Below, one piece after another: positions 1-7,714 of a DNA stretch of 39,676 nt. Both the position numbers and the translations under genes were made by a program. The notes under the pieces were generated by a model. That model saw only the letters and a list, made by a program, of their open reading frames with translations, was not told where the DNA came from and ran no database searches. Source of the stretch: Siculibacillus lacustris (lineage in GTDB: Bacteria > Pseudomonadota > Alphaproteobacteria > Rhizobiales > Ancalomicrobiaceae); NCBI RefSeq assembly GCF_004328075.1, contig NZ_SJFN01000040.1:1-39676 (forward strand), given 5' to 3'. The stretch's first letter is position 1; each line of letters opens with the position of its first letter.

Positions 1-1531
1 GGCCTTCGGCGCGCGGGTCGAAGCGGCCGCCGCGCGGGGTCTCGGCCTTGCCGCCCCCGGCGACGCGTTCGCCGTGGTGGGTGTCGCGCATCGCCTTGGG
101 CGGCACCGCGGTGGCGTCGTCGCGGCCGCGCGCATCGCTGCGGGGCCGGGCGTCGTCGCGGGCCGGACGGGCATCGTCACGCGCCGGGCGGGCGTCGTCA
201 CGGGCGCGGAACTCCTCGCGGGGTCCCCGGGGGCCGCGGGGGCCCGGCGCGCGGGTGCGATTGGCGTCGCCGGCGGCATGACGCTCGCCGCCGCGGCGGC
301 CGTCGGAGGGCCGGCCGGCGTGATGCCGGGCCTCGCGCTCGGGACGCTCGTCGTCGGTCGACAGCTTGGCGAGTTTGGCGAGTTCGTCGGCGCGGGCATG
401 GACCGACTTCGGCACCGGCAACTGAGCGATGGTGCGACGGATCAGCCGCTCGATCGACTTCAGATAGGCGCGTTCTTCGGCGTTGCAGAAGGACACGGCC
501 GAGCCGCCGTTGCCGGCGCGCGCGGTGCGGCCGATGCGGTGGACGTAGCTCTCGGGGATGTTGGGCAGCTCGAAGTTGACGACGTGGCTGACGTCGTCGA
601 TGTCGATGCCGCGGGCGGCGATGTCGGTCGCCACCAGCACGCGGCAATGACCCTCACGGAAGGCGGCGAGCGCCTTCTCGCGCTGCGGCTGGCTCTTGTT
701 GCCGTGGATCGCCGCGGCGTCGAAGCCCGAGCGCACCAGATTCTTCACGACGCGGTCGGCGCCGTGCTTGGTGCGGGTGAAGACGATGACGCGGTCGAAG
801 TTCGGATCGCCGAGCAGGTTCTCGAGCAGGGCCTGCTTGACCCGGCTCTCGCACAGGAACACCGCCTGTTCGACCCGATCGACGGTGGTGGCGACCGGGG
901 TCACCGCGACCTTGGCCGGGTTGTCGAGGAAGCTGTCGGCGAGCGCGGCGATGGTCTGCGGCATGGTCGCCGAGAAGAACAGGCTCTGGCGCGCCTTGGG
1001 CACCAATTTGGCGATGCGGCGCAGCGCATGGATGAAGCCGAGGTCGAGCATCTGGTCGGCCTCGTCGAGGACGAGATGTTCGACCTGGTCGAGCCGGCAC
1101 GAGCGGCGCTCGATCAGATCGAGCAGACGGCCGGGGGTGGCGACCAGCACGTCGGGACCGCGCATCAGGGCGCGCTCCTGGCGGCCGATCGGCACGCCGC
1201 CGAACACCACCTGGACGTCGAGGTTCAGGGTGCCGGCGTAGGTCTGGAAGCTCTCGGCGATCTGCGAGGCGAGCTCGCGGGTCGGGGCCAGCACCAGGGC
1301 CCGGCAGCCGTGGGGAATGGTGCGCTTCGGGTTCCGGGTCAGCCGGTCGATCAGCGGCAGCGCGAAGGCGGCGGTCTTGCCGGTGCCGGTCTGGGCGATG
1401 CCGAGCAGGTCACGGCCGGCCATCAGCAGCGGAATCGCCTGCGCCTGAATCGGCGTCGGCGTGGTGTAGCCGGACGCGTCGAGCGCCGCGAGAATCGGAG
1501 CGGAGAGGCCGAAGTCGGAGAAATTGGTCAA
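1..1531 (-). CDS. rhlE: DEAD-box ATP-dependent RNA helicase, RhlE type (C-terminus cut by window edge)
   Basis: This is an RNA helicase that unwinds structured RNA with ATP, as in ribosome assembly, mRNA turnover or cold adaptation. The minus-strand frame stays open to base 1, so the C-terminus is missing. Visible motifs are the Q motif near residue 28, Walker A AQTGTGKT (46-53), PTRELA near 83, DEAD (156-159), SAT (187-189) and the late HRIGRTARAG arginine-finger motif. The start is taken as TTG at 1531, which gives MTNFSDFGLS, the usual opening of alphaproteobacterial RhlE proteins; no ATG lies close by and the Shine-Dalgarno match is poor. After the helicase core comes a long basic, disordered tail rich in Arg, Gly, Asp and Pro with short tandem repeats, probably an RNA-binding tail. 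It stands alone and points away from the aminotransferase gene. The exact paralogue (RhlE, DbpA or other) is less certain than the family. Confidence 0.93.
   Translation of the reverse strand, partial: MTNFSDFGLSAPILAALDASGYTTPTPIQAQAIPLLMAGRDLLGIAQTGTGKTAAFALPLIDRLTRNPKRTIPHGCRALVLAPTRELASQIAESFQTYAGTLNLDVQVVFGGVPIGRQERALMRGPDVLVATPGRLLDLIERRSCRLDQVEHLVLDEADQMLDLGFIHALRRIAKLVPKARQSLFFSATMPQTIAALADSFLDNPAKVAVTPVATTVDRVEQAVFLCESRVKQALLENLLGDPNFDRVIVFTRTKHGADRVVKNLVRSGFDAAAIHGNKSQPQREKALAAFREGHCRVLVATDIAARGIDIDDVSHVVNFELPNIPESYVHRIGRTARAGNGGSAVSFCNAEERAYLKSIERLIRRTIAQLPVPKSVHARADELAKLAKLSTDDERPEREARHHAGRPSDGRRGGERHAAGDANRTRAPGPRGPRGPREEFRARDDARPARDDARPARDDARPRSDARGRDDATAVPPKAMRDTHHGERVAGGGKAETPRGGRFDPRAEG
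140..199 (-). repeat. In-frame 21-bp tandem repeats coding DDARPAR in the helicase tail
   Basis: Two full units of seven residues (DDARPAR, at 179-199 and 158-178) and a partial third (140-157) follow one another in the helicase tail. The copies differ mainly at third codon positions, so they are not a very recent duplication. Such Asp/Arg repeats are typical of disordered RNA-binding tails. Confidence 0.7.
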
Positions 1532-1885
1532 GGGGAGTCTTTCGAATGCGAAAAGCCCCGGGCGCGGCGACCGAGGAGGGCGCGCGTGCGTCGGGATCGT
1601 ATGACGATCCCCGCGTGAATGGGGCTTGTCGGGGTGGGTGCGATCGAGCGGCCGAAGAAGGTGCGAGGCGAGCCGAACCGATCCGAGGGATCCCGTTCAC
1701 CGCCCGCGTGGCACCCGTCACGCGTCTCCGGACCTCTGACGCGGAAAGTCTCCCGCAGTGCAGCGTCGCAGGGCCTGTATGCGGGAACTTCGTGTTCCGA
1801 TCAAGGCGTGCCCACGATAAATCGTCGACAGAGGTCGGGATCGCCGGATAGAGGTTGACGGATCCTCTCGGTTCGGAAGCCCCCC
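1532..1885. other. Divergent intergenic region, helicase / aminotransferase
   Basis: This 354-base gap must hold the promoters of both flanking, divergent genes. An 8-bp stem with a 3-base loop lies at 1593-1611 (GGGATCGT / ACGATCCC), in the expected 5' leader of the helicase. Smaller inverted repeats lie at 1784-1798 (GGAAC-N5-GTTCC) and 1814-1825 (ACGAT-AA-ATCGT). I found no convincing -35/-10 pair and no coding region with normal codon use. Confidence 0.4.
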
Positions 1886-3007
1886 ATGCCCGCCTCGCGC
1901 TTCACGCCCCTGATCGCCGCTCTGCCCGCCACCGTTCCCTTCGTCGCTGCGGAGGCCATGGAACGGGCCCGCGGGGCGCCGTTCCGCGCCCGCATCGGCG
2001 CCAACGAGAGCGTGTTCGGCCCGTCGCCCAAGGCGGTGGCGGCGATGCGCGCCGCCGCCGACGACGTCTGGCTCTACGGCGACCCGGAGGTCTTCGAGCT
2101 CAAGGCGGCGATCGCCGCGGCCCATGGCGTCACCCCCGACCATGTGGTGGTCGGCGAGGGCATCGACGCCCTGCTCGGCCAGACCGTGCGGCTGTTCGTC
2201 GAGGCGGGCACGCCGGTGGTGACCTCGCAGGGCGGCTACCCGACCTTCGATTATCACGTCGCCGGCCACGGTGGATCCTTCGTGCGGGTGCCTTACGTCG
2301 ACGACCGCGAGGATCTCGACGGGCTCATCGCCGCCGCCGATCGCAGTGGCGCGCCGCTCGCCTATTTCGCCAATCCCGACAACCCGATGGCCACCTGGTG
2401 GGAGGCCGCGGCGGTCGAGGCGGCGGTGGCGCGGCTGCCCGCCGGGACGCTGCTGATTCTCGATGAGGCTTACGGTGAGTTCGCCCCCGCCGGAGTGCTG
2501 CCGCGGATCGATCCCGACGACCCCCGGGTGCTGCGCTTCCGCACCTTCTCCAAGGCCCATGGCATGGCCGGCCTGCGCGTCGCCTACGGCATCGGCGCGC
2601 CCGAGGTGACCCGGGCCTTCGACAAGATCCGCAACCACTTCGGCATCGGCCGGATCGCCCAGGCCGGGGCTCTCGCGGCGCTCGGCGACGGCGTCTGGCT
2701 CGCCGAGGTGATCGCCGCGGTGAACCGCTCGAAGGCGCGCATCGCCGCGATCGCCGCGGCCAACGGCCTGACCTCGCTGCCGTCGGCGACCAATTTCGTG
2801 GCGGTCGACTGCGGCCGCGACGGTGCCTTCGCCCGCGCCGTGCTCGACGGCCTGATCGCCCGCGATCTGTTCGTGCGCAAACCCGGACTGGCGCCGATGG
2901 ACCGCTGCATCCGCATCTCCGCCGGCACCGACGCCGATCTCCACCTGCTCGCCGCGGCCCTGCCGCTGGCGCTGGCCGATGCGGCGGCGGCGGTGGTTCC
3001 GGCCTGA
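1886..3007 (+). CDS. PLP-dependent aminotransferase, histidinol-phosphate aminotransferase-like (fold type I)
   Basis: It belongs to the class I/II aminotransferases and most resembles the HisC branch. It is 373 residues long, normal for that branch. The PLP pocket is readable: ANPDNP near 162-167, DEAYGEF with the ring-pairing Asp193, and the Schiff-base lysine K223 in TFSKAHGMAGLR. A substrate-carboxylate Arg is likely in RISAGT near the C-terminus. The start is ATG at 1886 after GGAAG at a 6-base spacing. No histidine-pathway genes adjoin it, so the true substrate (histidinol phosphate, an aromatic amino acid or another) cannot be told from context. The next gene is an exporter 146 bases downstream, which may be a separate transcription unit because a small hairpin lies between them. 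Confidence 0.88.
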   Translation: MPASRFTPLIAALPATVPFVAAEAMERARGAPFRARIGANESVFGPSPKAVAAMRAAADDVWLYGDPEVFELKAAIAAAHGVTPDHVVVGEGIDALLGQTVRLFVEAGTPVVTSQGGYPTFDYHVAGHGGSFVRVPYVDDREDLDGLIAAADRSGAPLAYFANPDNPMATWWEAAAVEAAVARLPAGTLLILDEAYGEFAPAGVLPRIDPDDPRVLRFRTFSKAHGMAGLRVAYGIGAPEVTRAFDKIRNHFGIGRIAQAGALAALGDGVWLAEVIAAVNRSKARIAAIAAANGLTSLPSATNFVAVDCGRDGAFARAVLDGLIARDLFVRKPGLAPMDRCIRISAGTDADLHLLAAALPLALADAAAAVVPA

Positions 3008-3069
3008 CACCGCCGGCGGCGCGGCGCTCGCGCCTTGGCCGGAGCGGGGCCCGCCCTATCTCGCCGACG

Positions 3070-3088
3070 GGGACGCGCTCGGCGTCCC
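3070..3088 (+). terminator. Hairpin between aminotransferase and exporter genes
   Basis: A 7-bp GC stem (GGGACGC / GCGTCCC) with a 5-base loop lies 62 bases after the aminotransferase stop. No T-tract follows, so termination is only a possibility; it could also act as an mRNA 3'-end stabiliser. Confidence 0.3.
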
Positions 3089-3153
3089 GCTCTCCCGTCG
3101 TCCGGTGCCGCCGGCGGCGCCCGCCTCGAAATGTCCCCCGTGGAGGATCCGTC

Positions 3154-4623
3154 ATGCCCGTCGCGTCGCTCACCGACGCCGAACGCCTGCTGATCGTCAT
3201 CGGGGCGCTGGTCACTCTGATGCTGGCGGCGCTCGACCAGACCATCGTGGCGCCGGCCCTGCCGACCATCGGGGCGCAGCTCGGTGATGCCGACTATCTC
3301 TCCTGGGTGGTCTCGGCTTATTTCCTCACCGCCACCGCGGTGACGCCGCTCTACGGCAAGCTCGCCGACCTGCGTGGCCGCCGGCCGACGCTCTATACGG
3401 CCATCGCGCTGTTCACCCTCGGCTCGATCGGTTGTGCGCTCGCCCCGTCGATGGCCGTGCTGATCGTCGGCCGCGCCGTCCAGGGGCTCGGCGGCGGCGG
3501 GTTGATCGCGCTCGTCCAGACGATCATCGGCGACGTCGTGCCGCCGATCGAGCGGGCCCGCTACATGGTCTACATCTCGATGGTCTGGGCGACGGCGTCG
3601 GTCTCGGGGCCGCTGCTCGGCGGGGTCTTCGCGGAACACCTCCACTGGTCGATGATCTTCTGGATCAACCTGCCGCTGGCGGCGATCGCCGTGGTGATGA
3701 TCCGCCATTCGATGCAGAAACTGCCGGACGTCACCCGGCCGGCGCGGCTCGATCTCGTGGGCTCTGCCCTGGTGGTGGTGGCGACCATCGCCCTGATGTT
3801 GGCACTGACCTGGGGCGGCGTGCGGGAGGCGTGGGGCTCGCCGACCATCCTCGGTCTGCTGGCGCTCTCGGCGGTGCTGTTCGCGGGCTTTGCCCACCAC
3901 ATCGCCCGGGTCGAGGAAGCGCTGATTCCGCTGCCGATCCTCGCCCATCCGGTGATCGCGGTGGCCTCCTCCGCGCTGTTCTTCGCCGCCGGCGGACAGG
4001 TCGGGCTGTCGGTCTTCGCGCCCCTGTGGTTCGCCCAGGTCCATGGGCTGGGACCGGCCGATGCCGGGCTCGGGCTGATGGCGCTGTCGGTCGGCACGGT
4101 GATCGGCGCCAACATCGCCGGGCGGATGATGCGGCGGCTGCGCCATTATCGACGCTTCGTGCTGGCCGGACTGGCGGTGTCGGTGGCCGCGACCGCGGCG
4201 CTGGCGGTCGGCGCCTCGCGCCTGCCGTTCTGGGCGGCCGAGATTCTGTTGTTCGCCGACGGCGCCGGCACCGGCACGCTGTTTCCGATCGGCACCGTGG
4301 TGGTGCAGAACGCCGTCGAACGGCGCGATCTCGGGGTGGCGACCGGCACGCTGTCGTTCCTGCGCTCGCTCGGCGCGGTGGTGGCGGTGGCGATCCTCGG
4401 GGCGGTGCTGCTCGCCTCCGGCGACGGCGGCTTCGACCTCGGCAACCCGAACGCCGGCTTCGACCCGGTCGCAGCGGCGCGGTCCGGGGCGGCCTTCACG
4501 CGGGTGTTCGCGGTGGCGGCGTTCGGCCAGACGATCGCCTTCGTGCTGCTGTGCTTCCTCGAGGAGCGGCCGTTGCGCGACCGCTCCGACGAGGTGCGGC
4601 CGCCCGGCACCGCGACCCGCTGA
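3154..4623 (+). CDS. MFS drug-efflux transporter, DHA2 (EmrB/QacA) family
   Basis: This is an inner-membrane proton-coupled exporter of 489 residues, the size expected for the 14-helix DHA2 family. The first helix carries the family signature LDQTIVAPALP, and the loop between helices 2 and 3 has GKLADLRGRRP, the MFS motif A. A glycine-rich helix with GRAVQGLGGGG and the motif SGPLLGGVF follow, the latter like the antiporter motif C. A strong GGAGGA lies 6 bases before ATG 3154. The export substrate is unknown; related proteins pump toxic organic compounds and antibiotics. It is convergent with the next minus-strand gene, only 7 bases apart, with no obvious terminator between them. No regulator gene is adjacent. 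Confidence 0.9.
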   Translation: MPVASLTDAERLLIVIGALVTLMLAALDQTIVAPALPTIGAQLGDADYLSWVVSAYFLTATAVTPLYGKLADLRGRRPTLYTAIALFTLGSIGCALAPSMAVLIVGRAVQGLGGGGLIALVQTIIGDVVPPIERARYMVYISMVWATASVSGPLLGGVFAEHLHWSMIFWINLPLAAIAVVMIRHSMQKLPDVTRPARLDLVGSALVVVATIALMLALTWGGVREAWGSPTILGLLALSAVLFAGFAHHIARVEEALIPLPILAHPVIAVASSALFFAAGGQVGLSVFAPLWFAQVHGLGPADAGLGLMALSVGTVIGANIAGRMMRRLRHYRRFVLAGLAVSVAATAALAVGASRLPFWAAEILLFADGAGTGTLFPIGTVVVQNAVERRDLGVATGTLSFLRSLGAVVAVAILGAVLLASGDGGFDLGNPNAGFDPVAAARSGAAFTRVFAVAAFGQTIAFVLLCFLEERPLRDRSDEVRPPGTATR

Positions 4624-4630
4624 GCGCGCG

Positions 4631-5239
4631 TCAGTCGCGGCGCGGCGCCAATCGCCGCAGGCCGGCGGCGAGTTCGGCGAGGAGCGGCTTGAGCCGGGCG
4701 GCGATCGCCTTGCGGGCGGTGCGCAAGGCGCCCCGCACCGCGGCCAGTGCCGACTGCACCAACGCCCAAGCGGCGGTCGCCTTGAGGCGGCCGAGCGACC
4801 AGGCGTAGAGCCGTTCGACCCGGAGATAGACCGCCGCGAACCAGGCGATGGTCAGGAGCTTCGGGCGGGTCAGATGGAACAGCCGCTCGACCAGCACGAT
4901 CGAGGTCAGGTGCGACGCCGCCAGCATGATGGCGCCGGAGACGAAGTGGCCGCCGGCCAGCAGGATCAGGCCCCAGATCTTGAACGGCTCGAGAATCGCG
5001 AAGGGCACCAGGAACAGGATCAGCGTCGGATAGGCCGGCAGGCTCAGGATCGCCGCGGCGAGGCGCTCGAACAGGCGCCACGCCCCGATCCGGGCGATCA
5101 CCGGGCGCACCGCCGCCAGCACCACCTCGTCGATGATGAAGTAGAGTGTCACCAGGATCAGCAGCGGCAGGCGGGCCACCGCGGCGGCGGCGCGGGCGAG
5201 GCGCGAGCGGGGCGGGCGATTCTCGGCGGGGGCGGTCAC
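4631..5239 (-). CDS. Conserved alphaproteobacterial inner-membrane protein of unknown function
   Basis: The product (202 residues from the chosen start) has two strongly hydrophobic stretches, LPLLILVTLYFIID near residue 25 and a long one around YPTLILFLVPFAILEP with FVSGAIMLAASHLTSIVLVERLF behind it. A basic, Ala/Leu-rich C-terminus follows that looks helical and cytosolic. No catalytic motif is visible. I chose GTG 5239 because GGAG stands 10 bases upstream and the frame then begins just before the first membrane segment. An ATG at 5329 would add 30 residues but has no ribosome site. From memory, proteins with the same ILEPFKIWGL-type core are common in Hyphomicrobiales genomes and remain uncharacterised. 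Function is unknown. Confidence 0.72.
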   Translation of the reverse strand: MTAPAENRPPRSRLARAAAAVARLPLLILVTLYFIIDEVVLAAVRPVIARIGAWRLFERLAAAILSLPAYPTLILFLVPFAILEPFKIWGLILLAGGHFVSGAIMLAASHLTSIVLVERLFHLTRPKLLTIAWFAAVYLRVERLYAWSLGRLKATAAWALVQSALAAVRGALRTARKAIAARLKPLLAELAAGLRRLAPRRD

Positions 5240-5430
5240 GGGGGCTTGTCTCCGGGAGAAAAACGCGGTCTCTCCCGCAGATACGTGAGGCTTGCGGCGG
5301 AACCAAGGGGATTTCGGCGCGTCTTCCATCGAGGCGCGAACGCGGCCATGGTCTCGCCGCGAAGCCCGACGAACGTGGCGACGGCAGTGCGATCGGCGCG
5401 GGCAGCGACCGAGGCGAGGGGAGACGGTAC

Positions 5431-6417
5431 ATGGCGGCGGTAGTGGCACGAAACGGACGGAACGGCGGTCGGCGGGGCGGTCTCGTAGGCCTGGCGCTCG
5501 CCGTCCTGGTCGGGTTCGGCGGCGCGGCGACGGCGGGGGAGCCGATCACCGTCGACGTCCACAATCGCTCGGTCCGCACCGCCTGTGCCGAGGAGGACAA
5601 CGTCTATTACACCCTGTCCTCGCCCGACATCGGCGGCTTCACCATCGAGGCGCGGTCGCCCGATTATGTCGCGGGGCTGGTGCGCGACCGCACCGCGCCG
5701 GACTTCTCCGGCTGCAACTTCGGCGGCTCGAGCGGTGCCGACGGCGGGCATTACACGCCGCCCACCGGCACGCTGTGGGAAAACGACGACTTCGTGCTGA
5801 AGGGCGTGGTCTATCCCGATTTCTGGCGCCCGACCGAGGTGCCGGTGTCGGTCGGCAAGCTCACCCAGAAGTTCCTCCATCTGGTGCAGTTGTGGCGCAA
5901 GACCCCGGCCGGACCGGTCGAGTTCCTGGTGTTCTACCCACAGGACGGCTATTGGCGCCTCAAGGGCCTGCCGCCGGCCCGCACCCGCGAGGTGGCCTAT
6001 GGCTCGTCCTTCCTGATCGGCCCGGTCGAGGAGAGCACGCGGCCCTACGTCGCCTACAAGTCGGTGCGATTCGAGCCGGCGACCACCAGCTTCACCCTGG
6101 AATTCGCCCGCGGCGGCACGGCGTGGATCGAGGTGACGGGCGTCGACGTCGGCCGTTCGACGGTCGCGGTCACCTTCGACGGGGTCGACACCGCGAACCT
6201 GCCCTTCGCCGGTCTGCGCTCGATGTATGTCGCGCCGGGCAATGCCGACACCGCCGAGACGGTGGTGCGGGCGACCCCGGGCGCGGCGCCGACCTCGATC
6301 GCCGTGGTCGACTTCAAGGATGCCAAGGCGGCGGACGTGACCTTCGCCCGCTCGGTGCCGTCGAGCCACAACACCTCGGCGCCGGATCTCGGCTTCCGCG
6401 ACTTCCGCGGGCGCTGA
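5431..6417 (+). CDS. Secreted or periplasmic protein of unknown function
   Basis: This 328-residue protein opens with a basic N-terminus and a hydrophobic segment (LVGLALAVLVGFGG) ending in ATA before GEP, a good signal peptidase I site after residue 35. The mature part has few cysteines (Cys52 and Cys95 among the first hundred residues), many aromatic residues and beta-rich stretches, and no enzyme motif I know. The start ATG 5431 follows GAGGGGAGA at good spacing; the frame is open further upstream but without a better start. It is divergent from the membrane-protein gene, leaving about 190 bases for promoters. Base composition matches the chromosome, so it does not look recently acquired. 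I cannot assign a function. Confidence 0.75.
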   Translation: MAAVVARNGRNGGRRGGLVGLALAVLVGFGGAATAGEPITVDVHNRSVRTACAEEDNVYYTLSSPDIGGFTIEARSPDYVAGLVRDRTAPDFSGCNFGGSSGADGGHYTPPTGTLWENDDFVLKGVVYPDFWRPTEVPVSVGKLTQKFLHLVQLWRKTPAGPVEFLVFYPQDGYWRLKGLPPARTREVAYGSSFLIGPVEESTRPYVAYKSVRFEPATTSFTLEFARGGTAWIEVTGVDVGRSTVAVTFDGVDTANLPFAGLRSMYVAPGNADTAETVVRATPGAAPTSIAVVDFKDAKAADVTFARSVPSSHNTSAPDLGFRDFRGR

Positions 6418-6492
6418 GGGCCACGCGCCGCGTCCTCCGCGTCGCCGGAGTGCGCCCTGACGCGAGGTGAGCGGCCTTTCGTCACGGTGCGG

Positions 6493-6521
6493 CTTGGCGC
6501 TCGCGGCGGGGAATGCTAAGA
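6493..6521 (+). promoter_or_regulatory. Probable housekeeping promoter of ndk
   Basis: CTTGGC at 6493-6498 and CTAAGA at 6516-6521 are separated by 17 bases and resemble the alphaproteobacterial pattern CTTGAC-N17-CTATAT. The boxes lie 63 bases before the ndk start codon. Confidence 0.45.
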
Positions 6522-6583
6522 GCCCGCCATCGGCCGCCGTGGCGGCCCGCGAGCCTTTCCCTTCGACCAGAGGACCGACCGTC

Positions 6584-7006
6584 ATGGCGATCGAACGCAC
6601 CTTCTCGATGATCAAGCCCGATGCCACCAAGCGCAACCTGACCGGCGCGATCGTCGCCCGGTTCGAGGCCGCCGGCCTCCGGGTCGTCGCCTCCAAGCGC
6701 CTGTGGCTGTCGCTGCGCCAGGCCCAGGCCTTCTACGCCGTCCATGCGGCGCGGCCGTTCTACGGCGAACTGACCGAATTCATGTCGTCCGGCCCGATCG
6801 TCGCCCAGGTCCTGGAAGGCGAGGGCGCGATCCTCAAGAACCGCGAAGTGATGGGCGCCACCAACCCGGCCAACGCCGCCGAGGGCACCATCCGCAAGGA
6901 CTTCGCCCTGTCGATCGGCGAGAACTCGGTGCACGGCTCGGACGCGCCGGAGACCGCGGCGGAAGAGATCGCCTTCTTCTTCTCGGGTCTCGAGATCGTC
7001 GGCTGA
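6584..7006 (+). CDS. ndk: Nucleoside diphosphate kinase
   Basis: Ndk transfers the gamma-phosphate of ATP to other NDPs through a phosphohistidine, balancing nucleotide triphosphate pools in the cytosol. The protein is 140 residues, the standard bacterial length. It opens with the typical [14 protein letters not shown], has the [15 protein letters not shown] nucleotide-binding stretch, and carries the catalytic His117 in [13 protein letters not shown] sits 8 bases before ATG 6584. It appears to be a single-gene transcript, with its own promoter-like boxes upstream and a 12-bp hairpin downstream. Identity is secure. Confidence 0.98.
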   Translation: MAIERTFSMIKPDATKRNLTGAIVARFEAAGLRVVASKRLWLSLRQAQAFYAVHAARPFYGELTEFMSSGPIVAQVLEGEGAILKNREVMGATNPANAAEGTIRKDFALSIGENSVHGSDAPETAAEEIAFFFSGLEIVG

Positions 7007-7034
7007 ACGATCGCCCGAAGGCCTGTCGTCACGG

Positions 7035-7074
7035 GGCTCGACCGTCTGCCGACGGTCGGGCCTCTCGTCGTTTT
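7035..7074 (+). terminator. Terminator of ndk
   Basis: A 12-bp stem (7035-7046 with 7051-7062, one G-T wobble) and a 4-base loop begin 29 bases after the ndk stop. A short T-run (7071-7074) follows a little downstream, so it is a good hairpin with a weak tail. Confidence 0.65.
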
Positions 7075-7133
7075 CGGCGGGCGCCGGCGGTGCGCGAGGG
7101 TTGCAGAAACGGCGGGACGGAGAAGCGTCGGCA

Positions 7134-7167
7134 AATAAAAAAGCAAGGCTCCGTGAGAGCCTTGCTT
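7134..7167 (-). terminator. Intrinsic terminator on the minus strand
   Basis: Bases 7141-7151 and 7157-7167 form a perfect 11-bp stem (AAGCAAGGCTC) with a 5-base loop. On the minus strand it is followed at once by TTTTTTATTT, a textbook Rho-independent terminator. On the plus strand no T-tract follows. It therefore ends a minus-strand transcript that enters from the proS side. Confidence 0.85.
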
Positions 7168-7354
7168 CTCAATTTGCAGTTACGCGTCCTACCCCTGTGA
7201 CGAAGCACCGTCTTCCCGATGACGCCGTTGCTTCGCGGCAGCTCCTTCGGACCGAAGTCCTCTGTGGGCGCCGAGGGGCATTCCTCCCGAGACTTAGACC
7301 GCGATGTAAGGGGCCTTCGGTGCGCCGTTCCGGTCTTCACCAGCCCTCTTCTAT
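7134..7354 (-). ncRNA. Candidate structured non-coding RNA between ndk and proS (possibly 6S-like)
   Basis: The 708-base gap between ndk and proS holds what looks like a complete minus-strand RNA gene of about 220 nt: promoter-like boxes, a series of stems and a strong T-tailed terminator. Reading the minus strand, visible stems are an irregular long hairpin (GGCG and CCGA near 7322 pairing with TCGG and CGCC near 7270), a perfect GGAC-TTCG-GTCC tetraloop hairpin near 7250, and a stem-loop closed by CGAAGC / GCTTCG between about 7235 and 7200. Open frames across it have poor codon use and one runs straight through the terminator, so protein coding is unlikely. It lacks the hallmarks I know for RNase P RNA, SRP RNA, tmRNA and the TPP or cobalamin riboswitches. 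6S RNA is possible from size and shape but I cannot prove it. Confidence 0.55.
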
Positions 7355-7360
7355 GCACGG

Positions 7361-7389
7361 ACCATAGCCAAACTAAATCGGTTTGTCCT
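7361..7389 (-). promoter_or_regulatory. Possible promoter of the candidate ncRNA
   Basis: On the minus strand AGGACA (7389-7384) and TATGGT (7366-7361) are 17 bases apart, which predicts a start near 7354. The -10 box is fair and the -35 box is weak. Confidence 0.35.
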
Positions 7390-7714
7390 CCTCTTTTTGG
7401 GCAGGACGCTCAACATCCGGGCAGTTCGGCGCGCGGATACAAGTAACTGACGATCAATGCTTTTCGGATTTCGCGTCGGTGTTCCGCCGATTACCGAGGT
7501 TGCGGTACGACCAAAGTATGATCAAGTATGGTGCCGCGCAGGTGAGGGATCGCGGCGCGAGCGGAGCGGCGGGGGACAATCGGCGGCGACCCTTGTCTTT
7601 TGGTGCCCACTCGTCCACCAAGGGGCCGATACGATCTTCATTTCGCCGGGATTCTCGTGCCCTCGTGGGCGCGTCCCACGGTTCCTTCCCGGCGCCCTCG
7701 TCGAGGCTCCCCCC

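Noticed and set aside
74-1618. Long plus-strand open frame (514 codons) opposite the helicase gene
   Set aside because: It is an antisense shadow. The minus strand carries all helicase motifs in order, while this frame is Ala/Gly/Val-rich with no recognisable family.
1718-4146. Several long minus-strand frames opposite the aminotransferase and exporter genes
   Set aside because: They have biased, repetitive composition (Arg/Gly/His/Asp) and no motifs, and the real genes lie on the plus strand.
7134-7450. Cobalamin or TPP riboswitch controlling proS
   Set aside because: A short GGGAAGACGGTG stretch looks like part of a B12 element, but the B12 box and the remaining conserved segments are absent, and the T-tailed terminator points to the opposite strand.
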